From assembly GCA_031216445.1 (NCBI GenBank), contig CM062202.1, forward strand, positions 13,326,501 to 13,390,500: a stretch of 64,000 bases of DNA, given 5' to 3'. This document shows, piece by piece, positions 1 to 11,568 of the stretch (the stretch's first letter is position 1; each line of letters starts with the position of its first letter). Below the pieces are notes generated by a model that saw nothing but the letters and a program-made list of their open reading frames with translations, did no database searches and was not told the DNA's origin. A program made the position numbers and the translations under genes. The DNA is from Lateolabrax maculatus (taxonomy: Eukaryota > Chordata > Actinopteri > Acropomatiformes > Lateolabracidae).

Positions 1-440
1 TGGTTTTTTTGTTTTTTTTTTGTTGTTTTTTTTGTTGGTGCTGTCTTTGCGCTCTTCCCTCTCGCTGGTTAAGTGGGATGCAGGATACGCAGCATCGCCG
101 GCACCGTTAGAAGACGAGCCGAGCAGATGGAGAGACCCTCCAGTTCAGCGGGCCTGTCACATGCAAAGGCAAGTGGTGAAGAATAAACAGGGGGGGGGGG
201 ATTAAAAACTGTCCTGCCGGCGTGCAAAATGACTGCTTTTCTTCGGGGGATAAAGTGAGGAGGGATATTTTTCCAACTATCTGGGATGTGGATGTTTTTT
301 TTTTTTTTTGTTTGTTTTTTTGTATTAACCGGGCGCTCCAGCGCCCCGTGAAGCAGGAAAGGATCTGACCATCTGAAGATCACATTTAACTGGACTGCTG
401 TGATCTTATCGGGAACGGGTTTTATCTCCCCATCTTTCTG

Positions 441-450
441 CCCGGTGAGT
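441..450 (+). other. Candidate alternative splice donor
   Basis: CCCG followed by GTGAGT, with the GT at 445-446, matches the vertebrate 5' splice-site consensus at every intron position. Used instead of the donor at 674, it would end the exon 229 bases earlier and place the (CA)n tract in the intron. Both donors are seen directly; actual use is inference. Confidence 0.4.
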
Positions 451-572
451 CTCGGCGGTGGAGGGAGGCGCGGAACAAGACCCAGAGAACTGTACCAAAG
501 GGGGTGGGGGGGATTGAGTTGCACTGCAATTACGCTTTTCTTGCAAAAAACGACGTATTTCTGCGGGGCGTC

Positions 573-574
<2 letters not shown>

Positions 575-607
<33 letters not shown>
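575..607 (+). repeat. (CA)16 microsatellite inside the putative 5' exon
   Basis: Uninterrupted AC/CA dinucleotides lie between the two candidate splice donors. CA tracts in transcripts are known binding sites for hnRNP L and can change splice-site choice. The repeat also creates spurious threonine-histidine or cysteine-valine open frames on both strands. Confidence 0.97.
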
Positions 608-608
<1 letters not shown>

Positions 609-673
609 CCTGAGGCAAACTAACTGAGAATTTATTTTGAAACCTGCACAGGAGCAAGAACACAGATAACCAG

Positions 674-919
674 GTAAGGCGATTCAGCTTTTTTTTTTTT
701 TTTTTTTAAAAAGTCAAAATACGCATTAAAGAGCATCTCGTGCAAGAGTTTTATGCAAATGTGATAAAGACATAAGCCACGTCAATGAGTGAGTAAACCT
801 CCCCCGTGTGTTGTTAGGCTCTCAGGCGGCTTCATTGTGCAGCAGAAGTTCACACATTGATTATCCAACATATGGTCGTTGATGAAACGACGCTTTAACC
901 TGCCGGAGTCTGACTCCAG

Positions 920-954
<35 letters not shown>

Positions 955-2788
955 GATCTGTACGTGTCTCCGGTGTTTGTGCGCCGGTTGCGCTGGGAAA
1001 CTCCGGCTGAAGCCTAATTGTTGCACGCTGGGCTGGATGGAAACTGTGTCTCCGTGCGGCAGCGACCGGGGACCTCGGCGCCGGGTCCGTGCACGGGGAT
1101 CACACGCCGTTAATTGGCCGGAGGCCGAGGACGCTCCGGTCGTGACGGATTACGGTGATAAAGTATTCGCTTTAAGTGGAGTGATACAGATCAGGCGTCA
1201 ATTCATTAAAGGGGGGATGATCGATCGCCGGCGAGGTTGAGTGTTGATGTCACACTCCTTACAGACTCGGAGTTTGGACTTTCACTCATAGATTTCTATT
1301 TATTTTTTATTATTAAAAAGGAAAACAAAAAAAGGAATTATTGACCGTAATGTTGTACTGAGGTTTAAGTGAGAGAGGATCGGTTGGGGAAGCACATGAG
1401 CTCAGTTTTGGCACCACCTTGTGGTTCAATTTAGTGTCTTTTTTTTTTGGCTCCACTCGTGGCATCCACAGGTTTTGCTGTTATTATTTATAGCATCGCA
1501 GTGGAAAAGCCTTCTTGTTTATCGTCTCGAAGATTTAATGTGCTGTGAAGCGATGCAGCAGTAAATTAAAACGCCTCTGACCCCGGTACGGCCATAAACA
1601 CAAACAGCAGATACACTTTCACCAAATGCTTCTGTCCATTAAAGAGTTCATCTGCATACCTTTGATTACCCCTCGTTAATATGCCTTACAGCCTGCTGTA
1701 AATTAACACCAGATAAGACTCTGTTCTGTTCCAAATATAGGTTGAATGTGTGATGTTTTTATGTGGCTTCCTCTACACCTCTGGTTGAAGGCTGTTCCCA
1801 CCGAGCAATACTTCAGAAGAATTTGTCTTTTTCTTGTGCCAAAAATTTTTTCATCAGCACTTTCCCCATTTTTTTTTTTCCCACCAGCAAAATAGTTAAT
1901 GATAACTTTGTTGGCTACTGCATGGTAACCACCTGTTAGTGCTACACCGGTGCCAGCTGATGGTAGCATTTCTGCAAGCTCAAGTACTTTGTGTGGATCC
2001 CAAAATGAATAAATGCTGCATCCATAAACACAAACTGCTTTGCTGGCTGTCTTCTAAGTCAGATATTTGCTCCACGGAATCAATTTCATGTTCATAAGGT
2101 TTATCTGCAGCTCGGCATTTCAAGTTCACACAGTATTTGATGCCAAGTGCTACAGCTGATGCCTCAAAGGAACACTTAAAGTTTGACAGCTCAGTAATTA
2201 GGAATGGTGATAATCTTTGATTGGCTATACGCAATTATAAATAATTTATTGTGCTGCAAATCCAGTTGAAGCCGAGTTTTTGTTCCAGGACAGAGAGTGA
2301 GCTTTGAACGCAGCATGTGCATGGGTGTCATTAGGATGATCAAATTAAGAATAATTCAGTGTTATGAGAAAATCATTTAGCCTATACATATCACAGGTCT
2401 GTGCTGCCGGATAGTTGAAATAAAATTACAATTAAAACCAGTTTTGTGAGATGACAACTGACCAAACTCCATCCACCGATGAAGATCATGTGAATGCAGT
2501 TGAAAGCTCCAGAAAAAGCAAGCAGATTGACCTGGAGTTGAGGTAATGTAGGCTACTAAACTGCTTTTGCCAAGGTGAAGAATGAAACTTTACACTGTGT
2601 GAGAGTCCATTTTGTGTATTAACTAACATTGGAGCAAATAAAGACACGACAATCCATTTTGAAGTGAATCAAGACCACTTCACTCAGTCATATTACTGAA
2701 CTACTGAGGCTGATAATGAATATAAAATATACTAAGGCTTGTGGTATAATTCTTTGTAAAACTTACTGTAGTGTAGTCTTCTCTGTCT
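674..2788 (+). other. Start of the putative long intron; no gene recognised
   Basis: The first 570 bases continue the CpG-rich area. After about 1250 the sequence becomes AT-rich. A T17 run follows the donor at about 690-706. Two adjacent minus-strand open frames at 1980-2234 and 1703-1969 lie in different frames and give non-repetitive peptides, but I cannot match them to a family. I see no RNA gene. Confidence 0.5.
920..947. repeat. (CA)14 microsatellite
   Basis: An uninterrupted CA tract followed by a degenerate CGCACACG extension. It lies about 250 bases downstream of the putative first-exon donor. Confidence 0.96.
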
Positions 2789-3530
2789 GAGCCGGCAGAG
2801 TGGATTGGAGCAGGTGAGCTTCACGGCCCTCCTTAATGACGAGGTCCACACCTGCAGGGTTAACAGGTCCCCAAGAAACACTGAACGCATCATACGCGTG
2901 TGTGATCGCCTTCAAGCGGCCACGGTGTGTTCAGGGTCCTCACTGCTGCCAGTTCAGCAGAAAAACAAACGACTGGTCGGCGGTGAAGGCTAATTAAGGT
3001 ATGCTAGCTTTAATTCGGTTTCCTGCTTGCGCTGAAGAATAATCCAGCAAACTGCCAATTCCCGCTTCATTTAGAGATAAATGTCGTGTCGGTACCTGCG
3101 AGTCCGTGTGTATTTCTGCTTGATACCAACAGGTACACTTCACTTACATGGCCCCAGTTTACAGAAACCAGATACTTTTTCAGACGGAACTAACGTCAGC
3201 TAACGCGAGTTTACTGATAAATACAGCGTGTTACGGGATTAATTAAATATAAATCTGTATTTATCTCCGTTTTGAAGACTTTTTTTCCGAGCCGTTGGAC
3301 CGAAACTGTTTGTCGGTGAAACGTCAAAGTTACCGTTGGTTGACGTGTTGACGTCATGGCTGACGTGAGCCGCGTTAACTAGTTAAGCGTCTCTCTGAAA
3401 GGTTAGTAACCAACTTAAACTCAAGTCGTTTGACAACACTTAACCTGGTACACTCATGTAAAGACACTGTGAGACTTTTCCATCCAGTTGTTTAACAGCG
3501 TTCACCGTGGAATAAATCACGTGTTGACTT
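2789..3530. promoter_or_regulatory. Second CpG-rich patch, candidate internal or alternative promoter
   Basis: CpG density rises sharply again here, well separated from the first island. The patch holds a cluster of TGACGT motifs (3321-3368, with another at 3193-3198), an E-box CACGTG at 3518-3523, and possible plus-strand donors at 2812 (CAG/GTGAGC) and 3402 (AAAG/GTTAGT). A minus-strand donor-like GTAAGT lies at 3142-3147. CpG richness plus CRE motifs is typical of broad, often bidirectional, vertebrate promoters. The open frame 2805-2993 has no recognised product. Promoter activity is inferred. Confidence 0.45.
3321..3368. promoter_or_regulatory. Cluster of CRE (CREB/ATF) motifs
   Basis: Within 48 bases TGACGT occurs at 3341-3346, 3349-3354 and 3361-3366 on plus, and as ACGTCA (minus) at 3321-3326 and 3351-3356. 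The pair at 3349-3356 forms the perfect palindromic CRE TGACGTCA. An ATG in good context (GTCATGG) sits at 3355-3357 but opens a frame of only eight codons. CRE binding by bZIP factors is established; function here is inferred. Confidence 0.5.
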
Positions 3531-3853
3531 GAGCCACTAACTAGCTACATTTGACTAGGTTAACGTTAGACAACTACATTAACTTGGTTAGTTACGTTAC
3601 ATTGAATAAACCTGCTTGCAATGACTTATAATAAATTAACTCATATATTATTATTATTATTCATTATAAATCACCTAGCCGCCTTTTATGATGTCAAAGC
3701 AGGATTTGTGATTTTGAACTGTGTAAATAAAATGGTGCAGACAGGTAGTTGCTCCAATTATTATTATTATTTTTTTAAATTCTGTTGCTTTTACGTTATA
3801 CAAATCATCCGCCTACAACAGATGTTAGGAAGTGTTTCATTTGCTTTTAATAG

Positions 3854-4001
3854 AGTGCTGTGAAAGAGTGGAAGGAGCAGCTTGAGGCAAGTCGCTTCAG
3901 CTTCAGGACAGACAGGGCGAGTCCAAGTCCCAGACCAGCAGAAAGACCTGTTCTCCAGCAGGAAGACGGCTCAGTTAACAAGGACTTTACCTGGCCTGCA
4001 G
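3854..4001 (+). other. Exon-like open segment, product unknown
   Basis: The 148-base segment follows ...TTTTAATAG and ends CTGCAG before GTAAAG, so it is bounded by a weak acceptor and a good donor. It is open throughout in the frame beginning Ser-Ala-Val-Lys-Glu-Trp-Lys, about 49 codons, ending in phase 1. The peptide is charged and proline/serine-rich in the middle (core TDRASPSPRPAERPV), unlike the low-complexity frames nearby. No partner exon is visible. It lies 0.3 kb downstream of the CpG patch, so it could be exon 2 of a transcript starting there. I do not recognise the protein; chance or a non-coding exon is equally possible. Confidence 0.3.
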
Positions 4002-4555
4002 GTAAAGTCTCTGTCACAGATGTTCAGGCCGTGGGGATTCCATGTCTGGAATTTCTTGAAAAATACCAGGTTTTTAGTGGCACTAGTAAGGCTTTATGGC
4101 TCTCTTTTTGTGCAAATGCTGGTAGATCAGCCAGTGTTATTTGGTGCCAATAATAAAAAAAAAAAAAAAAAGTTGTGCTCTCCTCAGTCTGTTTGGGATT
4201 TTCATGGCTCCGTTTCATGGCTCCATGGTTGAGACGGGTGGAGTGGTGCTGCTCACTTCACTCACTGGCGGTTGTTTATTTGTTTGTGCGCGCCACAGTC
4301 CGCTCGTTCGCAGTGCTGCGTGTTGTGGAACCGTTCCACTGTTTTAGAGCACAATGGGGCATTGTTGACAGCTGGTATACCTGGAGCAGTAGTTGGCAAG
4401 TGGGTTCAACCAAGGGCCAGTTTTTCAGCACATTTGGGGTCAATGCTGGTTTACTGTTGCAGCGGAGACACAGATCTTTATGTTAATTCACTAGGAAAAA
4501 GCCCTCACTATCCAGTTTAGATGTATTATTCCCCGTAATAGATTTACAGCTAGGT
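4002..4555. other. Non-coding stretch with poly(A) run
   Basis: An A17 run at 4155-4171 follows AATAATA. A moderately CpG-rich part at 4280-4340 contains overlapping chance frames. No recognisable gene or intact element is seen. Confidence 0.5.
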
Positions 4556-4600
4556 CAGGGGCCAGATTTGGCCCACAGGCTGCTAGTTGCCAACCTCTAG
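4556..4600 (-). mobile_element. hAT-type (Charlie-like) transposon end fragment
   Basis: Read on the minus strand, the fragment begins CTAGAGGTTGGCAAC and continues through GGCCAAATCTGGCCCCTG. This matches the terminal GGTTGGCAA and GGGCCxxATCTGGCCC pattern of vertebrate hAT-Charlie-type elements as I know them. Only the end is recognisable; no matching opposite end or target duplication was found. Confidence 0.5.
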
Positions 4601-7600
4601 AATACCATAAATAAATAACTTGGTGATGAAGTGGATTGGACTTTAAATACTGTATACTTTATTACTCTGTATTAAATACCATTCATTTTTAAAAAATGGC
4701 TCAATTAGCCCCAGTACTGATATTACAGATCAGCTCTGGAAATCCGTAATTTTACAGTAGTACACAGAATTTTATAATGATGAATTTGTGTGATTATGGT
4801 CATTCAAATGCTTTTTTCCACTGCTATTTGTTGTTTGTTTCATGATTACTAGCTAGGCAGTGGCACTTAAAAAGAAAGGGAAAGGAAGCGTTTTTGTACT
4901 TCTCATAGCAGTTTAATTGGCAGTTTATGTTGTCTCGGGGTGTCCTCCAGCATTTCTGCTCCCACACTCTGGTCAGTCAGTCAATATGTACGGCGTTTGA
5001 ATCCATTAGATCCCTGTCCTTAGCTGGCACCTTAAATTGTTTGCTTTAGTAAATAATGCAGCCTGTGTTTGTTTTTTTCTACTTTCAGTGAAACATCCAT
5101 TATAAGCCTGGCTAAACTAAATATATCTCAATTATACAAAATAATTGAGTCATTTCAACCAGGAGCACTGAACTAATTATGACAGTTTGGCAAAGTCACT
5201 TCAACACTTGCTAAACAAGCTATGATGGGAAGAAGCTTTATTAACCCTAAAAACATGTTTAACAAAATTAGGCAACAGTATGTATCTTGTGCACTCAGGT
5301 TTGTGTGTTTCAGGTAGTAAGTCAGAATACAGATTTTCTCCTGGTGTTCTCCTGGGTTCTGTACAGACCATGTCAACTCAGTATATGTTCAAATATTTTT
5401 TCTTCACAGCGTGTGTGTCTTTGTCCTGAATACCAGAATGTTCGTATTACATTTGCTTTAATTTAAATGTGTGTTACACTAGTGAATACATGACCTGGCT
5501 CTCAGGGTGTGTGTGACATTGGTTTCGGAGATCTTGGCTGATTGTCTTGAAGGTTAATTATCATCAGCTGCTCTCTGCCTCACAGTGAGGGATGGAGTGA
5601 CAATCACTAGTCCTTAACAAAGTCTCTTTTCCTGTGAGTGGGAAGGAACAGCGCTGTCGTGCTTTGCATCTGTCCTACTTCATTTAGCCAGCCGTCACTG
5701 CAGCATGCTCACGCTCATGACTGAATGCTCACACACATAGTCAGCATACATTAAATACGGATTTTTTGAGGCTGAGGATACTTTGTCTGCTGAGCAGGCC
5801 TTCTGTTTTCATCCTTGCTTCCATAGGTCACGTTTAACATATTCAGTGTGCTAATATAGCTGGTGGAGTTGTTTTCTCAAGGTTACACTAACAATGTCCT
5901 TCACATAATAAACACGGCATCCTAATGGCATTTAGGTATGCCTCTCCACCTTCCTGATTTCCACTCATACTATACATTATCGGACAGTCTTCAAGGTTGA
6001 GTGTTTATGGCACATCCTTGGAGGGCTGCAATGAAGTGTTGGCTGGCATAGATCCACAGATGTTTACTGAAGTGGGTAAAAAGTCACTTGAACTTCTACT
6101 TGTAAATGCACACTATCCTTTAACTAAAATGACTTTGCATTCTTCCCCTATCCCCTCCCCATCCTTGCAATTTTTAAGAGGAGCTTTATTCTACCGTGTA
6201 TTTAGGTTAAACTGAATTACCTTTTTGTTTCACTTGATCATTCAGTCTGACATTGTGTTCATGTTGGCTGATCTCTGTTTGCGGGGGTGTATTTTGTTTT
6301 CTTTTGCTTTAACCTCATTGTCAGTCAACACAGAAGCGGTGGTAGCGTTTTCTTGAAACAATTAACTTAGCGTCTAACAACCTTCGAACAAATGTGCCAC
6401 TTTTTGTGGCAGCTTTGCTTTTGCCATTTTTCTAAGTCTAGCACAGGAAAGTGACGCCCATTGATAACGGCCTCTACAAAGCTCTGATTGATGTCTGTTT
6501 CATCAGTTTGAAAACAACAATACCACCTGTTAGAACTGCAAAGAAAATCTGAGATGTCTGGAACCAGACTAGCTTTATCCTGCAGTTAATTCTTTATTAT
6601 TTTATAAACTGTAGTTTTGTTGCCTCCAATACCTATGAAATACACTTTAAGTCATAAATATGTATTTGCTTTGCCTGTGAGTGAACCAGCTTAAAGAGAA
6701 AGTGTTGGGATTTTAGAGGTGGTTATTGATGATATCATTGATCTGTCAGTTAGCCCATTGAACATAGACAGCTCACCGATCCAAATCATGGGCATCCAAA
6801 GTTGAATTGAATGTACAATTATACAGTGGAGCAAAAGGGGGTAGTTATTCTGAAATCTAACTAGCTGAAGCCATTCAAACTTTAACTTTTGAGGCTACCA
6901 TTACTTTGTAATAGTTATCTGTTGTAGCTTTCCCACCTATGGAATAAGATCATTACCACAAGCAGTGACACTGACATTGTGTCTGCACAACTAACTTTCC
7001 AACTACAGTATGTTATTGTTCTTTTAAACTAAGCATTAGACCTTATGATTCACTTTCCACTGTGAAACATATTGTTAGAGATGTTATTTCTTACTGCCTC
7101 CAGCATTCGTGTGCACAACATTATGAATGAGATAAATGAGGAGATATTACTTTGTCATCCAAGCTTCCATAGGTCAGTGTTGATTTACTTACGATAAAAC
7201 AAAATCCAGAAAATTCAAAATTGATTCACATTCATTCAAAACTGAATCGAGTTCACTGTTGTAGTAAGAATGCTAGCTGTGTTTTGCAAAAATAAAACAC
7301 AGTTAGAGAAAAAGCTTGCTGCTAAGACACTGTAGGAAAGCCCAATTTGTAGGTACCTTTGCAGGGATCAAAGTCAGTTCATACTGGGAGACATTCTGCA
7401 CGGTATACTGTAGTATGCCTCTATATTTGATTTCAAACTGAAGAAGCAGGAAAGAGCAATGAAACTTTTAATTATGTGTCTCACAACATGCTGTGAATGG
7501 CTGTGTAGGGAGATATTAAAAGGAAACAGGAATGACTATGAGAGATGACATAAAAAAAGAGGAAACAGTTTGTGAGTATAAGTAAGCTTAGCTCCTAATA

Positions 7601-7792
7601 TCCTAGAACTTGAGATTTCTCATCCAATACATTAAATAGCGTACCGATTATTCCTTATTGTTACTCCATAGAGCTATTTGGACTTGTATGAATCCCATCT
7701 CTGCACAGGCAGTCATGATCTAGCTTTTCCCCATGTCCTTATTTAAGGCTTCTTTATAAACATTTTCAAAGAATGTACAAAATAACCTCTGT
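4601..7792. other. AT-rich non-coding DNA, nothing recognised
   Basis: No open frame with family resemblance, no clear tandem repeat and no RNA gene. The frame at 5988-6060 is bounded by CAG and a GTAAAA donor-like site and reads SSRLSVYGTSLEGCNEVLAG, but it is short, isolated and unmatched. Confidence 0.5.
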
Positions 7793-7947
7793 GGCCACTT
7801 TATAAGGTACACCTGTAAACTTTAATGCAATCCAATAAAACAGCTCATCCATAAATTCTACCTTAACAAAGAAAATATTGTTCAGTTTTTATTGGCACTG
7901 TCAGAGAGGTGTTAATTTAACTAAATAAAGTAAAAAATAAAGTGGCC
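7793..7947. mobile_element. Short terminal-inverted-repeat element (MITE), about 155 bp
   Basis: GGCCACTTTAT at 7793-7803 is exactly inverted as ATAAAGTGGCC at 7937-7947. The left end continues AAGGTACACCTGTA, a phrase I know from an abundant fish repeat (GGCCACTTTATtAGGTACACC). The interior is AT-rich without coding capacity. No clear target-site duplication is visible, so the superfamily is left open. Confidence 0.65.
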
Positions 7948-10900
7948 GGGGAGTGTATTTTCCTAACTAAATTTTAAGCACACATTTAAGCAAAAGTTTC
8001 AAATAAGTAGTCATCATTATTGAGCAAGTCTCTTGGTTGGTCTGTGTGTCCATCCAAAGAAGGAAAAAGTTATAGAAGTGGAAAGCCAAAGAGAGTTTTC
8101 TGCCTCTATTTTGAATAAGTGCCAGGCTGAGCAAACATGATATTATGTCTGCAAGGGCCATTTGCAATGTGCTGACAAGAAAAGTGAAGTAAGATTCATG
8201 GTCTCGTTGTGCTCTTGATCAATTGATGGATTGGACATGGGAGCCCAACTCCCCAAAGTTGTGAAGGTTAACCAGCTACAGCACATCCATCCTTTAGCCT
8301 TTGAAGCATGCACGCAGCAACTAGCGACAATGCGAAGCAAAGACATGTAATTTACTCGGATGCTGGTGTACTTCAGGGGGCGTTTGCACAAGACATTTGA
8401 CAACCTTAAAGTACACACGAGACAAATCCGCTTTCAGATACACTTTAGCAGTTTTCAAAATGTAACAGCAGGAAGGAGAGTGACAGGGCCCCCATTGTAA
8501 AAACATAGATCATTGGAGATAAGAGCAGAACAGCCTGCACAGAGCTGTGTTTTTTTTTTTTGCAGAAGTTGTCTGCCTTTGTCACATAACATCTTTGCGG
8601 CCCAGTTGCATGCACAGTACAGACCAGTCCCAGGTCATGGCCTGGTCGTTGAGAATCACTGACCCACGGTATGTATGTGAATCCTTTTGGGCTTATTTCT
8701 TTCCTCATTTTTCTTATGACAGTATGCCTGTGTGTGCACAGTGTGCCTCTGGGAGTGGTTCATCTGACTGTCTAAGATGATCCATATCCACTGCACTACT
8801 TGTCAACTGTTTAGACAGTGATAAACGAGAGGGAGAATATGTGCAAGGCAGGCTGCCATAGATAAAGCACTTGCAGGGATTCTGACCTACCTGTGGTCAA
8901 GAGAAAACGGATGGACACACCATAGATATACTGTATGTGTTCCTTCACATCCAGCGAAGTACTACCACAGACTCTCTGTGTCAGTTGTTATAAAGATACT
9001 TAGATATTATACTTATAGGTACATAGCAAGCTAACTTTGCTTCATTGTAGGGATGATATTCGTACTTCTAAATCAAATTTTTGATTTAAAAGAGTACAAT
9101 TTTCAAATGGCAAGCGCCAGGATTTTAATTAGGCCATAACTCTCAATGACTTAAGTTAAATGAGGTGAAAGAATTATTCGGTTCATTGATTTCATGAGCT
9201 TTAGTTAATGGCAACTGTTGGCGACAAACTCAGTCAGTTGTAGCTATCTAATGAATATTATTTTCATAAGTTGGCCAAACAACAGATTGAATATGTTGCC
9301 TGTCTCGTTAATGTGCTCTCTCAGCATGTCAGTGTCAGCACTCTGTATCATTTAGTATCATCAGACTCTCCAGTTGATTGCATCCTGATATTTTCAGACG
9401 GGTAGCTAGCAGGTAGCTCAGTAGTTGTGGATTGCAGGCTGATAATGAATAGTATTTAAAATCTTCCACTTTGAAGCACATCATATCATTGTTTTAAGTT
9501 TGTCACATTACACACTCTTACTCTGATTTCTGAGCTGTGATATAGCTTGTCCTGTGAGTTTGTGAAAGAAAAACGTTTACATTCTAACACACGATTTACC
9601 CAGTTTTTCATGATTACCATTCTTGGACAACTATGCCATTATCGATAAATATGTTGAATGACACTATTGAAAATTAAAAGTGTACCGTCATTGAAATATC
9701 TTACTAAATGTTGCTAAAAATGTTTCTATAGAAAACATTGGGTCACATTTGGGTCACTGTTACTGGCCTCCAGTTAATATAGAAAATAATTGCAAGTTAA
9801 ATTGCAATATTGGTCAGAAAAATTGCAATTACTTTTTGTACACAGTATGTATTTTGATGTGATTTAAGTTGTGTAAAAGCGATGTTGTTTTCTGTATCTT
9901 AAATCTTGTATACAATCTTTGTATATTTTTGTATGTACATTTACTTGACCTATACATTTTAATACCTATTAAATATATATATTATACCTATTAGGCAGTG
10001 AAATAAGGTGCAATATTAAGCATGTAATTAGTATAATTTTTTTATGAACATGAACTTAAGTTTAGGTGAAAAGAAAAGTTTGTTTCATCTCCTTAGTCTC
10101 CCCATGTGCCAGCTAGTGGCACGCAGTGTACAAATGAGAGGACATATTGATCATTTTCTTCGAAGGTAAACTAAAGCTGGTTCCTTGACTCAGGCAGTTT
10201 GCAGCCATTCATTCACGCAGACTCACAAAGCCCTTTAGGTCAGTCTACATCAGGTTGGATTTCAAAGATGGCCTTTGTAATGGACTCTGAAATGGCCTGA
10301 GACTCAGGCTAAAGCATAAGGGAGAGATGTGTAATTTCCCTTTGCACTATGTTGACACAGATAAATGGTCTTCTTGCTGTAGCCTCACCCTCATTATTAT
10401 GCTACAAGGGTGGTTAGATTTTCACCGCTGCAAACCAATAACACATTAAAAATGTAAACTAATAAAGGATATACAAGTGGACCAGACAGATCTTGCCCAC
10501 TTTTTCTGAGGTAATCATCCATGATTAACCTCTAATTTCACAGATGGCTTGAACTGCCAGAGATTTGTTTTTGAGATCAATACTCTGCGGTATCATTTGC
10601 ATGACAGAGCCCTGCTTTTTGATATTCACTGTCCCGCTTTGTCTCCCAAGAAGCTGCGTTTGGACCACACATTACCACGCGTAATGTCTAAGGGGAAGGT
10701 AATTTAGTGTGCACAGGGAAGAACTTTCCATAGCTTTTATCAAGCACTACCCTGGCTGTACAATACTTGTTGCCATAGCAGCCTGTCCCTACCAACCGTT
10801 TGTGTCATTCTGGTGATGAGCCATAAAATGTAAGTTAATGCCCATCAATACAGGAACACTGCAATTAGGCCTTGTCATGTTGTCAGACTGTGGCTATTGT

Positions 10901-11568
10901 TTAGTGATATCAGGAAACGGTGCAAAAGGGCAGAAATATGCTGACATGATGTCCCTAAAACAAATTACAACTTCTACTACATGATTCTTTTATCTCCACT
11001 AGAAAGAGTTAGCTCTATAAATGAGTTCATAGTCACAACATTATCTACCTTCCAGCTGCATTATGACAGGGACGGATTTTTTTAAACATATAGAGCCATG
11101 AATTTAGTCAGTATGAGATAGACAGCAGAACTTTTTATAATGAGACTCCAGTGGCTTCAAGATAATATAAACAAACTCAGGGGCAGCAGCGGTAGTACAG
11201 GCTGTGTATGGTCAGCCACTGTGAAATCAGACAATTTTTAAAGAACCTGCAGCAAGTCACAGCATACAGACATTTCCATTACTGTTTTCCCAGCCACAAA
11301 CAAGTAGTGCAATAGCATTAGATCAAAACAAACTCCCAACATGGCAAAGTCTTGGGACAGAAAGTAATTAAGTCTACTGATCTTTCCGGCCTGGTTACCA
11401 AAATGTAATCAAAAACTAAAGATGGTGACAAATTAAAGGAAAAACCTGAATAAATTAGTTAAACATAACAAATGCAGATGTATCCATACAGTGCACCAGG
11501 CGTCACTGAATAGTTTGATGAGTACGATGATGATGTGGATGATCATTGCTATGACCTTGGTAGTCACC
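7948..11568. other. Non-coding DNA; possible regulatory sequence at 10.25-10.9 kb
   Basis: No gene recognised. A degenerate fish-repeat end rich in TTGCAATATTGGTCAG-type motifs lies at about 9770-9835. The stretch 10240-10900 has balanced composition, no repeat signature and TAAT-containing motifs, and reads like a candidate conserved non-coding element. Minus-strand frames between 7967 and 8708 are short and unrecognised. Confidence 0.45.

Larger units (their letters stand above)
1..673 (+). other. Probable non-coding first exon (5' UTR) of an unidentified plus-strand gene
   Basis: The segment is far richer in GC and CpG than most of the window and contains no long open frame, only short upstream ATG frames. 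It ends in CAG followed by GTAAGG, a near-consensus splice donor with the GT at 674-675. Downstream the composition falls towards AT-rich intron-like sequence after about 1.25 kb. The exon start cannot be placed: the window opens in T-rich sequence and I see no TATA box. The exon contains T-rich runs around 294-310, G runs near 190-200 and 500-512, and a (CA)n tract at 575-607. I do not recognise the gene. Seen: donor motif and composition. Inferred: exon status and plus orientation. The alternative is an untranscribed CpG island with a chance GTAAGG. Confidence 0.45.
60..1250. promoter_or_regulatory. CpG-rich island-like region at the 5' end
   Basis: CpG dinucleotides are frequent here, especially at 950-1240 (for example GCGCCGG and CCGGTCGTGACGG type runs), against a CpG-poor background in most of the next 60 kb. 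This is typical of an active vertebrate promoter or first-exon region. The open frame at 977-1240 is explained by this GC-rich composition and resembles no protein I know. Promoter status is inferred from composition; I see no convincing core promoter element. Confidence 0.5.

Noticed and set aside
69..608. 179-codon minus-strand frame
   Set aside because: It starts in the (TG)n complement of the CA tract, giving a Cys-Val run, and continues through homopolymers in a GC-rich 5' exon; no family resemblance.
3854..4171. Processed retrocopy ending in the A17 run at 4155
   Set aside because: An AATAAT-like signal precedes the A run, but the upstream block has a GT donor at 4002, no flanking target duplication was found, and the frame closes before the tail.
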